A stretch of 35,079 nucleotides of DNA from JBBIOI01 sp037443425 (GTDB lineage: Bacteria > Desulfobacterota > BSN033 > UBA1163): the NCBI GenBank assembly GCA_037443425.1, contig JBBIOI010000022.1, positions 1 to 35,079 of the forward strand, written 5' to 3'. Made by a program: the position numbers and the translations under genes. Positions within the stretch are counted from its first letter, which is position 1, and every line of letters begins with the position of its first letter. This document shows, piece by piece, positions 23,163 to 31,097 of this stretch. Under the pieces are notes generated by a model. It saw only the letters and a program-made list of their open reading frames with translations. It was not told the DNA's origin and did no database searches.

Positions 23163-24674
23163 ATGATCAAATTAAAAATTATTTTCTTATTCACTTTAGT
23201 TATATCCCTTCTTTACTCATGCGGTGGAAAAGGAAAGGCAATAAAGACAATAGAAGGGGATCCTGAATTACTATATAAAGAGGGATTGGTCAGATTTAAT
23301 AAAGGGGATTATTCAGAGGCATTAAAAAAATTCGAGCAGTTAAAGACCTCTTTCCCGGATAGCCAACCTTTTACTACACTGGCAGAGTTAAAGATCGGTG
23401 ATTGTCACTTCCATATGAAAGAATATGTTGAGGCTATCTCTGCATATGAAGAATTTAAAAAGATTCATCCAACCCATGAAGATATTCCTTATGTCCAATT
23501 TCAGATCGCAATGTCTTATTTTAATCAGATCTTGAGCCCGGATAGGGATCAAACATATGCAAAAAAGGCACTTTCAAATTTCGAATATCTAATCAATAAT
23601 TATCCCACAAGTATATTTGCCGATAGGGCAAAATCTAAGATTGAGATATGCAGGAGGCGTTTAGTTGAACATGAAGCTTACATTGGAGATTTTTATTATA
23701 AAAAAGGTAAGTTTGAAGCCTCCGCCCAGCGATTCGAAGGAATCTTGAAGATGTTTCCTGGAAGTGCAGATGAAGATAGAATATTGTTTTTTTTGGGAAA
23801 GAGTTACATTGGTCTTAACCGTTTTGATAAGGCTCTCGAAGTATTTACGAGACTTGTAAATGAATATCCTAAGAGTCGGTACTTAAAGGATGCGAAATCA
23901 TTTATTGAAAAAGGAATTTCAGAACAGAAGACATCCATAAAGGAGGCCAAAGATTTAAAAAATAAGATTTCTTCCCCCCCTGAAAATCAAGACTTTGTTA
24001 TAATTAAATATGAGGAGGAAGGGAGAAAACCCATCAGTTTTCATGATGAAATATTGGCATTAGATAAAAAATCTTCACCCGAGAAATTTATTGAACCGAG
24101 AATTGATGAATCTTCAAAAATATTATCTGGGAAAAGAGAAGGATACTATAGTGAAGTTAATCCTGATGATGAGAAAAGAATAGCTTTATTGCCCGATAAA
24201 ATAGAAAAATCAAGAGAGGACGAAAATCTCCAAATAGTTAAGGCTAAAGAGTCCGAAGTATCAGGCATTAAAGGTGGAGGTTATCCAATAGAAATTATAT
24301 CCGACAGGATTGAAACCTATTCGAAGGAGAACTTGATTGTTTTTTATGGAAATGTTGTGGCACGTCAGCGAGATATTGTAATCCATGCCGATTCAATAGA
24401 GGCATTACTAATGAATGATGGTAAAGGTATTGAGAGGGTTACAGCACATGGAAATGTTAAAATTCAGCAGGGTCTTAGGATAGCAAATTGTGAAAAGGCT
24501 ATTTTTTATAATCTGGATCAGAAGGTTATCCTTACAGGAAATCCTAAGGTTTTAGAAGATGATAACCTTATCTCTGGAGAAGAGATAATATTTTATATAG
24601 AAAAGAATCAAATTGAGATAAAGGGAGAAGATAAGGAAAGAAGTAAGGTCAAGATTCGACCTAAGGAAAAATAG
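23163..24674 (+). CDS. BamD-like TPR lipoprotein fused to LptA/OstA-like domain
   Basis: About 503 residues from ATG 23163. Lipoprotein signal MIKLKIIFLFTLVISLLYSC with lipobox LYSC. Residues about 30-235 are a BamD/YfiO-like TPR region (LLYKEGLVRFNKGDYSEALKKF; YVQFQIAMSYFNQI; YFLIN-type spacing), the outer-membrane protein assembly lipoprotein. A low-complexity charged linker of about 120 residues follows. The last 140 residues or so are an LptA/OstA-like beta-jellyroll (IEIISDRIETYSKENLIVFYGNVVARQ; GIERVTAHGNVKIQQGLRIANCEKAIFY), the fold that carries LPS across the periplasm. ATG 23148 is an alternative start; the TTG 23103 is excluded because it is the -35 box. It precedes ffh by 30 bases. 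Confidence 0.78.
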   Translation: MIKLKIIFLFTLVISLLYSCGGKGKAIKTIEGDPELLYKEGLVRFNKGDYSEALKKFEQLKTSFPDSQPFTTLAELKIGDCHFHMKEYVEAISAYEEFKKIHPTHEDIPYVQFQIAMSYFNQILSPDRDQTYAKKALSNFEYLINNYPTSIFADRAKSKIEICRRRLVEHEAYIGDFYYKKGKFEASAQRFEGILKMFPGSADEDRILFFLGKSYIGLNRFDKALEVFTRLVNEYPKSRYLKDAKSFIEKGISEQKTSIKEAKDLKNKISSPPENQDFVIIKYEEEGRKPISFHDEILALDKKSSPEKFIEPRIDESSKILSGKREGYYSEVNPDDEKRIALLPDKIEKSREDENLQIVKAKESEVSGIKGGGYPIEIISDRIETYSKENLIVFYGNVVARQRDIVIHADSIEALLMNDGKGIERVTAHGNVKIQQGLRIANCEKAIFYNLDQKVILTGNPKVLEDDNLISGEEIIFYIEKNQIEIKGEDKERSKVKIRPKEK

Positions 24675-24704
24675 TAGATAAACAATATAGGATGGGGATT
24701 TAAT

Positions 24705-26045
24705 ATGTTTGAGGGCCTTTCGGAAAAGCTCCAAACCATCTTTAAAAAACTAAGAGGTCACGGAAAATTAACTGAGCAGAATATTCAAGAGGCCTTAAGA
24801 GAAGTAAGAATAGCATTACTCGAAGCTGATGTAAATTTTAAAGTTGTTAAGGATTTCATTCAATCTGTGGAAAAGAGGGCCATAGGTCAAGAGGTAATGG
24901 CAAGTCTCACACCTGCCCAGCAGATGATAAAGATTGTAAAGGAAGAGATGACATTATTACTTGGCGGAGAAGAAAAAAGGATAAATATTTCAGGGACTCC
25001 GCCTGTTCCACTTATGCTTGTTGGTCTTCATGGCTGTGGGAAAACTACTACAGCTGCAAAACTTGCTCGTTATTTTAAGGAGAGAAAGAAAAGGCCCTAT
25101 CTTATTGCGGCAGATGTCTACAGGCCTGCTGCAATTGATCAACTCCAAAAACTGGCTGAGGATCTAAAAGTGGATTTTTACCATCCAGAACCTTCTCAAT
25201 CACCATTGGAGATATGTATCAAAGGAAAAGATATTGCCCTGAAGAGTGGTTATGACCTGGTAATAATTGACACCGCAGGTAGACTTCATATCGATGAGAC
25301 TCTCATGCTTGAGCTTAGAGAGATAAAAGAGCATATAAAACCGAGGGAGGTCCTACTGGTTGCAGATGCAATGACAGGCCAAGATGCAGTAAACATAGCT
25401 AAAAGTTTTAATGAGCGATTGGGTATAGATGGAGTAATATTAACAAAGATGGATGGAGATGCACGCGGTGGGGCCGCACTCTCAATTGTTTCGGTAACTC
25501 AGAAACCGATAAAATTTATAGGCACTGGTGAAAAACTTGATGCAATCGAACCTTTCCACCCCGATAGAATGGCCTCACGTATCTTGGGAATGGGTGATGT
25601 ATTGACCCTTATTGAAAAGGCAGAGGCTACGTTCGATGAAAAAAAGGCAAAGGAATTAGAAAGGAAGATTAGAAAAGATTCCTTTACACTTGAAGATTTT
25701 AAAGAACAGCTACAGCAGATCCGAAAGATGGGTTCTCTGGAATCTATACTCGGCATGATTCCAGGCCTTGGTAAGAAGATCAAGTCAATTGGAGGGATCG
25801 ATTTTGATGAGAAAAAGCTCGTAAGAATAGAGGCAATAATAAATTCAATGACACCCAAAGAGAGGGCCGATTATACAATTATTAATGGGAGCCGAAGATT
25901 GAGGATTGCCCGTGGGAGTGGAACAACCGTTCAAGAAGTAAACCAGCTACTAAAACAATATGCTCAGGTTCGAAAGATGATGAAGCAATTTGCAAAAATG
26001 GATAAAAAAGGATTTGCAAGGGGAAGGATACCCTTCTTCTCTTAA
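24705..26045 (+). CDS. ffh: Signal recognition particle GTPase Ffh
   Basis: 446 residues, normal Ffh length. N domain (1-90), G domain with P-loop GLHGCGKTTT (107-116), DTAGR, and TKMDGDARGGAALS, then a methionine-rich M domain from about 300 (MGSLESILGMIPGLGKKIKSIGG) that binds 4.5S RNA and signal peptides. It targets nascent membrane proteins to FtsY and SecYEG. One oddity: the P-loop has His 109 where bacterial Ffh generally has Gln (GLQGxGKTT). The start has AGGATGGGG upstream. It precedes the rpsP block, an order seen in many bacteria. Confidence 0.96.
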   Translation: MFEGLSEKLQTIFKKLRGHGKLTEQNIQEALREVRIALLEADVNFKVVKDFIQSVEKRAIGQEVMASLTPAQQMIKIVKEEMTLLLGGEEKRINISGTPPVPLMLVGLHGCGKTTTAAKLARYFKERKKRPYLIAADVYRPAAIDQLQKLAEDLKVDFYHPEPSQSPLEICIKGKDIALKSGYDLVIIDTAGRLHIDETLMLELREIKEHIKPREVLLVADAMTGQDAVNIAKSFNERLGIDGVILTKMDGDARGGAALSIVSVTQKPIKFIGTGEKLDAIEPFHPDRMASRILGMGDVLTLIEKAEATFDEKKAKELERKIRKDSFTLEDFKEQLQQIRKMGSLESILGMIPGLGKKIKSIGGIDFDEKKLVRIEAIINSMTPKERADYTIINGSRRLRIARGSGTTVQEVNQLLKQYAQVRKMMKQFAKMDKKGFARGRIPFFS

Positions 26046-26136
26046 CCCAATTTCTTTAAAATATAATCCCTTAATAATTTAGAAAATTATTTCAATTCAT
26101 TTTGGAGTGAGGGATCTTTTTAATTAAAAATTAAAT

Positions 26137-26165
26137 TTGTGATTTTTTCTAAAGAAGGTTATATT
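26137..26165 (+). promoter_or_regulatory. Predicted sigma-70 promoter of the rpsP ribosomal block
   Basis: TTGTGA (26137-26142) and TATATT (26160-26165) at 17-base spacing, about 58 bases before the rpsP start. GGGAGGTGA (26203-26211) provides the ribosome site. Confidence 0.45.
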
Positions 26166-26223
26166 TTTAATAAAAAGCGGTTAAATTCTTTTTATAAGAG
26201 AAGGGAGGTGATTTAAAAAGGAG

Positions 26224-26490
26224 ATGGCTGTATCCATGAGGTTAATGAGATTTGGTGGAAAGAAAAGCCCTTTTTACAGGATCGTGGTTTCAGATAGTCG
26301 TTCTCCAAGGGATGGGAAATTCATTGATCAGATAGGGACTTATGATCCCAAAAAGGATCCCATTGAAGTTAAGATTAAAGAAGAAAAGGCAATAGAATGG
26401 TTAAAAAAAGGGGCACAACCAACACAAACTGTTCGAAGGCTCTTAATTAAATCTGGAATCAAAAAGAAGTTTAATGAGGTAAATATTTAA
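26224..26490 (+). CDS. rpsP: 30S ribosomal protein S16
   Basis: 88 residues beginning MAVSMRLMRFGGKKSPFYRIVVSD, the unmistakable S16 N-terminus, followed by DSRSPRDGKFIDQIGTYDP. S16 binds 16S rRNA early in 30S assembly. It is the first gene of the conserved rpsP-khpA-rimM-trmD-rplS order and the start is fixed by the homologous MAV opening and strong upstream GGGAGGTGA. Confidence 0.97.
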   Translation: MAVSMRLMRFGGKKSPFYRIVVSDSRSPRDGKFIDQIGTYDPKKDPIEVKIKEEKAIEWLKKGAQPTQTVRRLLIKSGIKKKFNEVNI

Positions 26491-26542
26491 ATTGCCTTTT
26501 TACGAATCCCGTTTGGATCATTAGACAAAGTGGAGGTGGATT

Positions 26543-26782
26543 ATGAGTAGTACAAAAGAGCTTATTGAATACATTGCTAAAGCCTTAGTAGATCATCCGG
26601 ATCAGGTAAGGGTATCTGAAATTGAAGGAGAAAAGACCTCTGTCATTGAGCTCTCTGTTGCAAAAGATGATTTGGGAAAGGTGATTGGAAAACAGGGTAG
26701 GACAGCAAGGGCCATAAGGGTCATATTAGGTGCTGCCTCTGCTAATTTAGGGAAACGCTCAGTATTAGAGATCATTGAATAG
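26543..26782 (+). CDS. khpA: KH-domain RNA-binding protein KhpA
   Basis: 79 residues consisting essentially of a single KH domain with the GxxG loop in VIGKQGRTARAIR. KhpA binds RNA, often as a partner of KhpB/Jag, and its gene sits between rpsP and rimM in many bacteria. GGAGGTGG lies just upstream of the start. Confidence 0.93.
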   Translation: MSSTKELIEYIAKALVDHPDQVRVSEIEGEKTSVIELSVAKDDLGKVIGKQGRTARAIRVILGAASANLGKRSVLEIIE

Positions 26783-26803
26783 AAAAAACTGATTTGTATT
26801 TTT

Positions 26804-26827
26804 ATAGGGTGGCCCTTGCCACCCTAT
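26804..26827 (+). promoter_or_regulatory. Perfect hairpin between khpA and rimM
   Basis: ATAGGGTGGC (26804-26813) and GCCACCCTAT (26818-26827) form a perfect 10-bp stem with a CCTT tetraloop. Only TT follows before A-rich sequence, so it is a weak candidate terminator. It lies 11 bases before the rimM ATG, in the ribosome-binding region, where only a poor Shine-Dalgarno (AAAAGA) is seen. It may act as a processing or stability stem or reduce rimM translation. Confidence 0.55.
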
Positions 26828-26838
26828 TTAAAAGATAA

Positions 26839-27363
26839 ATGGAAAAATTTTTCCCGATTGGCAGAGTAGTAAAACCTCATGGGGTTAAGGGTAAAATTAA
26901 AATTGATTATTTTGGAGAGGAACTTGATAGATTCCTTTCTTATAAAGAAATATTCATTGAAGATCTTAAAGGTCAATTAAGATCATATGAGATCATTAAA
27001 GCAACACCCAAACCCCCAAAGATTATCCTACATCTAAAAGGGATTGAAAAAATAGAAGAAGTTATCCCATTGATTGGGAAAGAGATTCTTGTCAAAAGAG
27101 AGGATCTTCCTCCCTTGGACAGTGGAGAATATTACTGGGCAGATCTTGTCGGTATGAAGGTTGAGACGGACAAAGGTAAGATTATAGGTAAAATAAAGAG
27201 CATTTTTTCAACTGGAGCAAATGATGTTATTATTGTTGAAGGAAAGAAAAGGGAGATTCTTCTTCCAGTAATAGAAGATGTTATCAAAAATGTTGATCTC
27301 GAAAAAAATGTAGTTAAGGTTTCACGCATGGAAGGTCTGTGGGAGGAGATAGATGAAGTTTGA
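26839..27363 (+). CDS. rimM: 16S rRNA processing protein RimM
   Basis: 174 residues. N-terminal RimM domain (FFPIGRVVKPHGVKGKIKIDYFGE) and C-terminal PRC barrel (YYWADLVGMKVETDKGKIIGKIKSIFSTGANDVIIVEG...LLPVIEDVIKNVDLEKNVVKV). It assists maturation of the 30S head by binding S19. It overlaps trmD by 11 bases, and its end contains the trmD ribosome site GGGAGGAG. Confidence 0.95.
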   Translation: MEKFFPIGRVVKPHGVKGKIKIDYFGEELDRFLSYKEIFIEDLKGQLRSYEIIKATPKPPKIILHLKGIEKIEEVIPLIGKEILVKREDLPPLDSGEYYWADLVGMKVETDKGKIIGKIKSIFSTGANDVIIVEGKKREILLPVIEDVIKNVDLEKNVVKVSRMEGLWEEIDEV

Positions 27364-28081
27364 CATACTTACGTTATTTCCCAATATGTTCTCTTCTCCC
27401 TTTCAGGAAAGCATAATTGGAAAGGCGATAAAGAAGGGGATCATAGAGATAAGGACTATTAATATTAGAGATTTTTCAACTGATAAACATAAGACCGTAG
27501 ATGATACCCCTTATGGCGGCGGACCAGGTATGATAATGAAAGTCGAACCAATTGTTAGGGCTATTAGATGGGTAAAATCTCAAGACCCTTTATCATGGAC
27601 AATCTATCTCTCTCCTCAAGGGAAAACATTAAACCAAAAAAAGGTAGAAGAGCTATCACAAAAATCACATCTTATCATTATCTGTGGAAGGTATGAAGGT
27701 GTGGATGAAAGGGTCAGGGAATTCTATATAGACGAAGAAATATCAATTGGTGATTACATCCTAACAGGTGGAGAGATTGCAGCAATGGTGCTTATCGATT
27801 CAATCTCAAGACTTATTCCAGGGGTATTGGGAGCAGAGGAGTCGGCAAAGGAAGACTCATTTATGAACTCCCTTCTTGAATATCCTCAATATACTCGACC
27901 TTTCGACTTCGAAGGTCACAAGGTTCCTGAGATACTCGTTTCAGGAAACCATTCAGCAATCTCTGAGTGGAGAAGAAGGGAGGCAATTAAAAAGACCTTC
28001 ACAAAAAGGCCAGATCTTTTAGCGAATGCAATACTTACTGATGAAGAAAAAAAATATTTAGAGGAATTAATGAAGGGATAA
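27353..28081 (+). CDS. trmD: tRNA (guanine-37-N1)-methyltransferase TrmD
   Basis: 242 residues, SPOUT trefoil-knot methyltransferase. Seen: MKFDILTLFPNMF, DTPYGGGPGMIMKVEP, IICGRYEGVDERV, and the knot GDYILTGGEIAAMVLIDSISRLIPGVLG. It methylates G37 next to the anticodon to prevent frameshifting. The start overlaps the end of rimM, implying coupled translation. Confidence 0.97.
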   Translation: MKFDILTLFPNMFSSPFQESIIGKAIKKGIIEIRTINIRDFSTDKHKTVDDTPYGGGPGMIMKVEPIVRAIRWVKSQDPLSWTIYLSPQGKTLNQKKVEELSQKSHLIIICGRYEGVDERVREFYIDEEISIGDYILTGGEIAAMVLIDSISRLIPGVLGAEESAKEDSFMNSLLEYPQYTRPFDFEGHKVPEILVSGNHSAISEWRRREAIKKTFTKRPDLLANAILTDEEKKYLEELMKG

Positions 28082-28091
28082 TACCACCATT

Positions 28092-28685
28092 ATGAGCTCC
28101 AACATCTATGTTGGTTTGGTTCACTATCCTGTTTATAATATGAGAAAGGAGATCATAGCAACCGCTGTAACAAATTTTGATATCCACGATATTTCACGCT
28201 GTGTAAGAAGCTATGGTTTAGGAGGTTTCTTTGTAATAACCCCCCTTGAAAGCCAGGTTAAATTGGTTGAAAGAATAATCAACCACTGGAGAAATGGTAA
28301 GGGATCATTATATAATTCATTGAGAAAAGAGGCGTTGTCTCTCATTAGGGTTTCAAGGAGTTTAGATGAGTCAGAAAAAGAAATTTTTAATTTATGGAAA
28401 AAGAAGGTAATAAAGGTCTCAACGAGTGCATCATTATATAGTGGTTGCATAAGTTTTAAAGATATGAAACAATTAATGAAAAAAGTTGAGAACCCATTTT
28501 TAATAATTTTTGGAACAGGATGGGGATTGACCAAAGAGATTATAGAAGGTTCAGATTATATACTCCAACCCATTGAAGGCAAAGGGTATAACCACTTTTC
28601 TGTTCGCTGTGCTGTTGCGATTATATTGGATAGGCTATTTGGTGAAAGGATAGAAGAAAATGAAAATAGATATAAAAATTTATAA
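28092..28685 (+). CDS. SPOUT-type RNA methyltransferase of the trmD-rplS cluster (RNA_Me_trans family)
   Basis: 197 residues. It resembles the small SPOUT family found next to, or fused to, trmD in Thermotoga and various Deltaproteobacteria: YVGLVHYPVYNMRKEIIATAVTNFDIHDISRC, then FFVITPLESQ, and a C-terminal knot-like LIIFGTGWGLTKEI...YILQPIEGKGYNHFSVRCAVAIILDRLFG. The conserved pattern suggests 2'-O- or base methylation of RNA; the exact target is not known to me. It starts 10 bases after trmD and ends 12 bases before rplS, so it is clearly part of the same transcript. Confidence 0.82.
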   Translation: MSSNIYVGLVHYPVYNMRKEIIATAVTNFDIHDISRCVRSYGLGGFFVITPLESQVKLVERIINHWRNGKGSLYNSLRKEALSLIRVSRSLDESEKEIFNLWKKKVIKVSTSASLYSGCISFKDMKQLMKKVENPFLIIFGTGWGLTKEIIEGSDYILQPIEGKGYNHFSVRCAVAIILDRLFGERIEENENRYKNL

Positions 28686-28697
28686 AAGGAGTGCAAA

Positions 28698-29051
28698 ATG
28701 AATCCACTTGAATTAGTTGAAAGGGAACAATTAAGGACAGATCTCCCCGATTTTAAAGTTGGAGATACAGTACGCGTACATGTAAAGATTATTGAAGGAG
28801 AAAAAGAGAGGGTCCAGCCTTTTGAAGGCGTGGTTATTCGAAAGAAAAAAGGGGGTATTAGGTCTACCTTCACTGTCAGGAAGATCTCCTACGGTGTTGG
28901 GGTTGAAAGGATTTTTCCCCTTCATTCCCCACGTATCGAAAAAATCGAGATTATAAATCGAGGCAGGGTAAGAAGGGCAAAACTGTTCTACCTTAGAAAT
29001 CTAAAAGGTAAGGCTGCTCGAATTAAAGGTGAAAAGAAACAAGAGGCTTAA
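28698..29051 (+). CDS. rplS: 50S ribosomal protein L19
   Basis: 117 residues. VGDTVRVHVKIIEGEKERVQPFEGVVI and GVGVERIFPLHSPRIEKIEI are the diagnostic L19 segments. It sits at the subunit interface of the large subunit. Ribosome site AAAGGAG lies directly upstream. Confidence 0.97.
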   Translation: MNPLELVEREQLRTDLPDFKVGDTVRVHVKIIEGEKERVQPFEGVVIRKKKGGIRSTFTVRKISYGVGVERIFPLHSPRIEKIEIINRGRVRRAKLFYLRNLKGKAARIKGEKKQEA

Positions 29052-29085
29052 ATAAAGTTAAAAGAGGTTCTTTCTCCTTACACTA

Positions 29086-29700
29086 ATGCCAACAGATTAT
29101 TTTGAAAAGATCTATTATAATCTTGGTTATCATAGGATTGCAGGTGTCGATGAAGCTGGAAGAGGACCTCTGGCAGGACCTGTAGTTTCAGCAGCAGTTA
29201 TCCTTCCCAAAGAAGGGATTGGAGAAAGGCTTTTTGACTCCAAAAAGATATCTGAAAAGAAACGTGAATATCTTTATGAACTTATTATTTCGAAGGCCAC
29301 AGCCGTAGGGATTGGTCTTGTGAATCCTGAGGAGATTGATCTTGTCAATATATTCAATGCTTCATTAAAAGCAATGGCCTTAGCCATTAAGAATCTTCCC
29401 CTCCCTCCTGATATTATTCTTATTGATGGAAACCAATATCTGAATCTTAGCCTCCCTCAGAAACCTATTCCAAAAGGTGATCAACTCTCAAACTCTATTG
29501 CTGCAGCCTCTATCGTTGCTAAGGTTACAAGGGATCGTATGATGATTGAATTCCATCAAAGGTATCCGCAATATAATTTTGCAAGACATAAAGGTTATGG
29601 GACTAAGGAGCATATAAAGGCTATTGAAAGATATGGTATATGTGATATCCATAGGAAGACATTTCGGCAGGTAAGGGAATATCTATCAAGAGGTTGTTAA
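29086..29700 (+). CDS. rnhB: Ribonuclease HII
   Basis: 204 residues. The motif GVDEAGRGPLAGPVVSAAVIL with the catalytic Asp-Glu pair, a further Asp in LIDGN, and the GSGYPSD-like KGYGTKEHIKAI region identify type 2 RNase H. It removes ribonucleotides misincorporated in DNA and RNA primers. It follows rplS by 34 bases in the usual order. Confidence 0.95.
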   Translation: MPTDYFEKIYYNLGYHRIAGVDEAGRGPLAGPVVSAAVILPKEGIGERLFDSKKISEKKREYLYELIISKATAVGIGLVNPEEIDLVNIFNASLKAMALAIKNLPLPPDIILIDGNQYLNLSLPQKPIPKGDQLSNSIAAASIVAKVTRDRMMIEFHQRYPQYNFARHKGYGTKEHIKAIERYGICDIHRKTFRQVREYLSRGC

Positions 29701-29705
29701 ATTAA

Positions 29706-30071
29706 ATGGAGAAAAAAGAACTCGGTAAAAAGGGAGAAGAGTTGGCCATTCGTTTCTTAAAAAAGAATGGCTATCGGATTATCAAAAAAAATTATGTATG
29801 TAAATTGGGTGAGATGGATATCATAGCGAAAGATAAGGATACCCTCGTCTTTGTTGAGGTTAAGACCAGAAGTTCAGATCTATTTGGCCCTCCTCAAATG
29901 GCAGTTAACCTTTCAAAACAGACCAAGCTTTCAAAGATAGCGCTTAACTTCTTAAAAGAGAATAAGATTGAAGATGTGAATGCAAGGTTTGATGTAGTTG
30001 CAATTGAGATTAATCGGGATAAGAATAAGATTGAACTGATAAAGGATGCATTCGAATTACAATATTTTTGA
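29706..30071 (+). CDS. YraN/UPF0102 family nuclease-fold protein
   Basis: 121 residues. GKKGEELAIRFLKKNGYRIIKKNY, GEMDIIAKDKDTLVFVEVKTR is the restriction-endonuclease-like core with the E-x-K type metal-binding residues (GEMDII, VEVKTR). The family is suspected to cut branched or damaged DNA, but the function is not settled. It starts 5 bases after the rnhB stop and is the last gene before the thiamine riboswitch. Confidence 0.9.
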   Translation: MEKKELGKKGEELAIRFLKKNGYRIIKKNYVCKLGEMDIIAKDKDTLVFVEVKTRSSDLFGPPQMAVNLSKQTKLSKIALNFLKENKIEDVNARFDVVAIEINRDKNKIELIKDAFELQYF

Positions 30072-30104
30072 AATTGTAAAGAATTAAAATCTGCGTATAA
30101 ATTA

Positions 30105-30133
30105 TTGAAAATTAATTAAAATTATTTTAAATT
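30105..30133 (+). promoter_or_regulatory. Predicted promoter of the thiamine operon
   Basis: TTGAAA (30105-30110) and TAAATT (30128-30133) at 17-base spacing would start transcription near 30140, exactly at the first base of the TPP aptamer. A second candidate, TTGTAA (30074-30079) with TATAAA (30096-30101) at 16 bases, lies just upstream. I cannot tell which is used. Confidence 0.4.
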
Positions 30134-30140
30134 GAGATTA

Positions 30141-30233
30141 GGAACGCTAGGGGAGCTCATCGGGCTGAGAGTCCTTGCCATAAGGTAAGGAGACCCTTTG
30201 AACCTGTTTGGGTAATTCCAGCGAAGGGAAGCG
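30141..30233 (+). ncRNA. TPP (THI-box) riboswitch aptamer
   Basis: Conserved thiamine pyrophosphate aptamer: GGGCTGAGAGTCC (start of P3/J region), then GACCCTTTGAACCTGTTTGGGTAATTCCAGCGAAGGGAAGC, the canonical THI-box core with CTGAGA, ACCTGA-like and GCGAAGGGAA elements. Binding of TPP lowers expression of the following thi4-thiD/N-thiC genes. The strand 30212-30220 of this aptamer is also complementary to part of the downstream terminator, giving the switching mechanism. Confidence 0.95.
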
Positions 30234-30244
30234 GAAGATAGACG

Positions 30245-30284
30245 AAAGGCCGTAATACCTCGAATGGAATTACGGCTTTTTATT
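30245..30284 (+). terminator. TPP riboswitch expression-platform terminator
   Basis: AAAGGCCGTAAT (30245-30256) pairs with ATTACGGCTTTT (30269-30280) and is followed by TATTT, an intrinsic terminator 28 bases before thi4. The loop-side strand TGGAATTAC (30265-30273) is the perfect complement of GTAATTCCA (30212-30220) within the aptamer. The two pairings are mutually exclusive: TPP-bound aptamer frees the terminator, TPP-free RNA forms the antiterminator. Confidence 0.85.
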
Positions 30285-30311
30285 TACCTAATAAAGAAAG
30301 GATGAAAAATT

Positions 30312-31097
30312 ATGTCACTTGATGAAAAAATTATAACAGAAGCCATCATTGAACGATACTTTTCAAAATTAAAAGACTCACTCTCAGTAGATGTGGCGGT
30401 TGTTGGAGGTGGACCATCAGGCCTTGTATGTTCCTATTATTTAGCAAAAAACGGATATAAGGTCTCACTTTTTGAGAGAAAATTATCTATTGGAGGTGGA
30501 ATGTGGGGTGGAGGAATGATGTTTAACGAGATTGTCGTTCAGGAAGAAGGAAAGAGAATCCTTGATGAATTTGGGATAACTACACACCCTTATAAAGATG
30601 GGTACTTTACGGCAGATTCTATCGAATCAATTTCAACTCTTTGTTCAAAATCGGTAAAGTCAGGTGTTAGGATCTTCAATCTTTTAAGTGCTGAGGATCT
30701 GGTAATAAGAGATAATAGAGTGACAGGACTTGTTCTAAACTGGACTGCTGTGGATATGGCTCAATTGCATGTAGATCCATTAACCATTGAATCAAAGTTT
30801 GTAGTTGATGCAACAGGTCATGCTACAGAAGTTGTAGCAATCTTACAGAGGAAGAATGATATAAAGCTTTTTACCGAAACTGGAAAGATTATTGGGGAAA
30901 GATCCTTATGGGCAGACGCAGCTGAGATAGATACATTGAAGAATACTCGAGAGGTATTTCCAGGGCTTTATGTAACAGGAATGGCAGCAAATGCAGTCTT
31001 TGGGTCTTATAGAATGGGACCGATATTTGGTGGTATGCTCCTCTCAGGAGAGAAGGCTGCTAAGCTGATAAGTGAGGAATTAAAAAGATGGAAATAA
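30312..31097 (+). CDS. Thi4-family thiazole synthase (sulfide-dependent type)
   Basis: 261 residues. Dinucleotide-binding motif VGGGPSGLVCSYYLA, ERKLSIGGGMWGGGMMFNEIVV, and C-terminal GLYVTGMAANAVFGSYRMGPIFGGMLLSG mark Thi4. It builds the thiazole half of thiamine from NAD and glycine. Yeast Thi4 uses an active-site cysteine as a one-shot sulfur source; here the corresponding position is His 153 (LHVDPLTI), the form that takes sulfide as sulfur donor catalytically, as in anaerobic archaea. This suits an anaerobic sulfidic cell. It is the first gene after the TPP riboswitch and overlaps thiD by 10 bases. Confidence 0.88.
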   Translation: MSLDEKIITEAIIERYFSKLKDSLSVDVAVVGGGPSGLVCSYYLAKNGYKVSLFERKLSIGGGMWGGGMMFNEIVVQEEGKRILDEFGITTHPYKDGYFTADSIESISTLCSKSVKSGVRIFNLLSAEDLVIRDNRVTGLVLNWTAVDMAQLHVDPLTIESKFVVDATGHATEVVAILQRKNDIKLFTETGKIIGERSLWADAAEIDTLKNTREVFPGLYVTGMAANAVFGSYRMGPIFGGMLLSGEKAAKLISEELKRWK

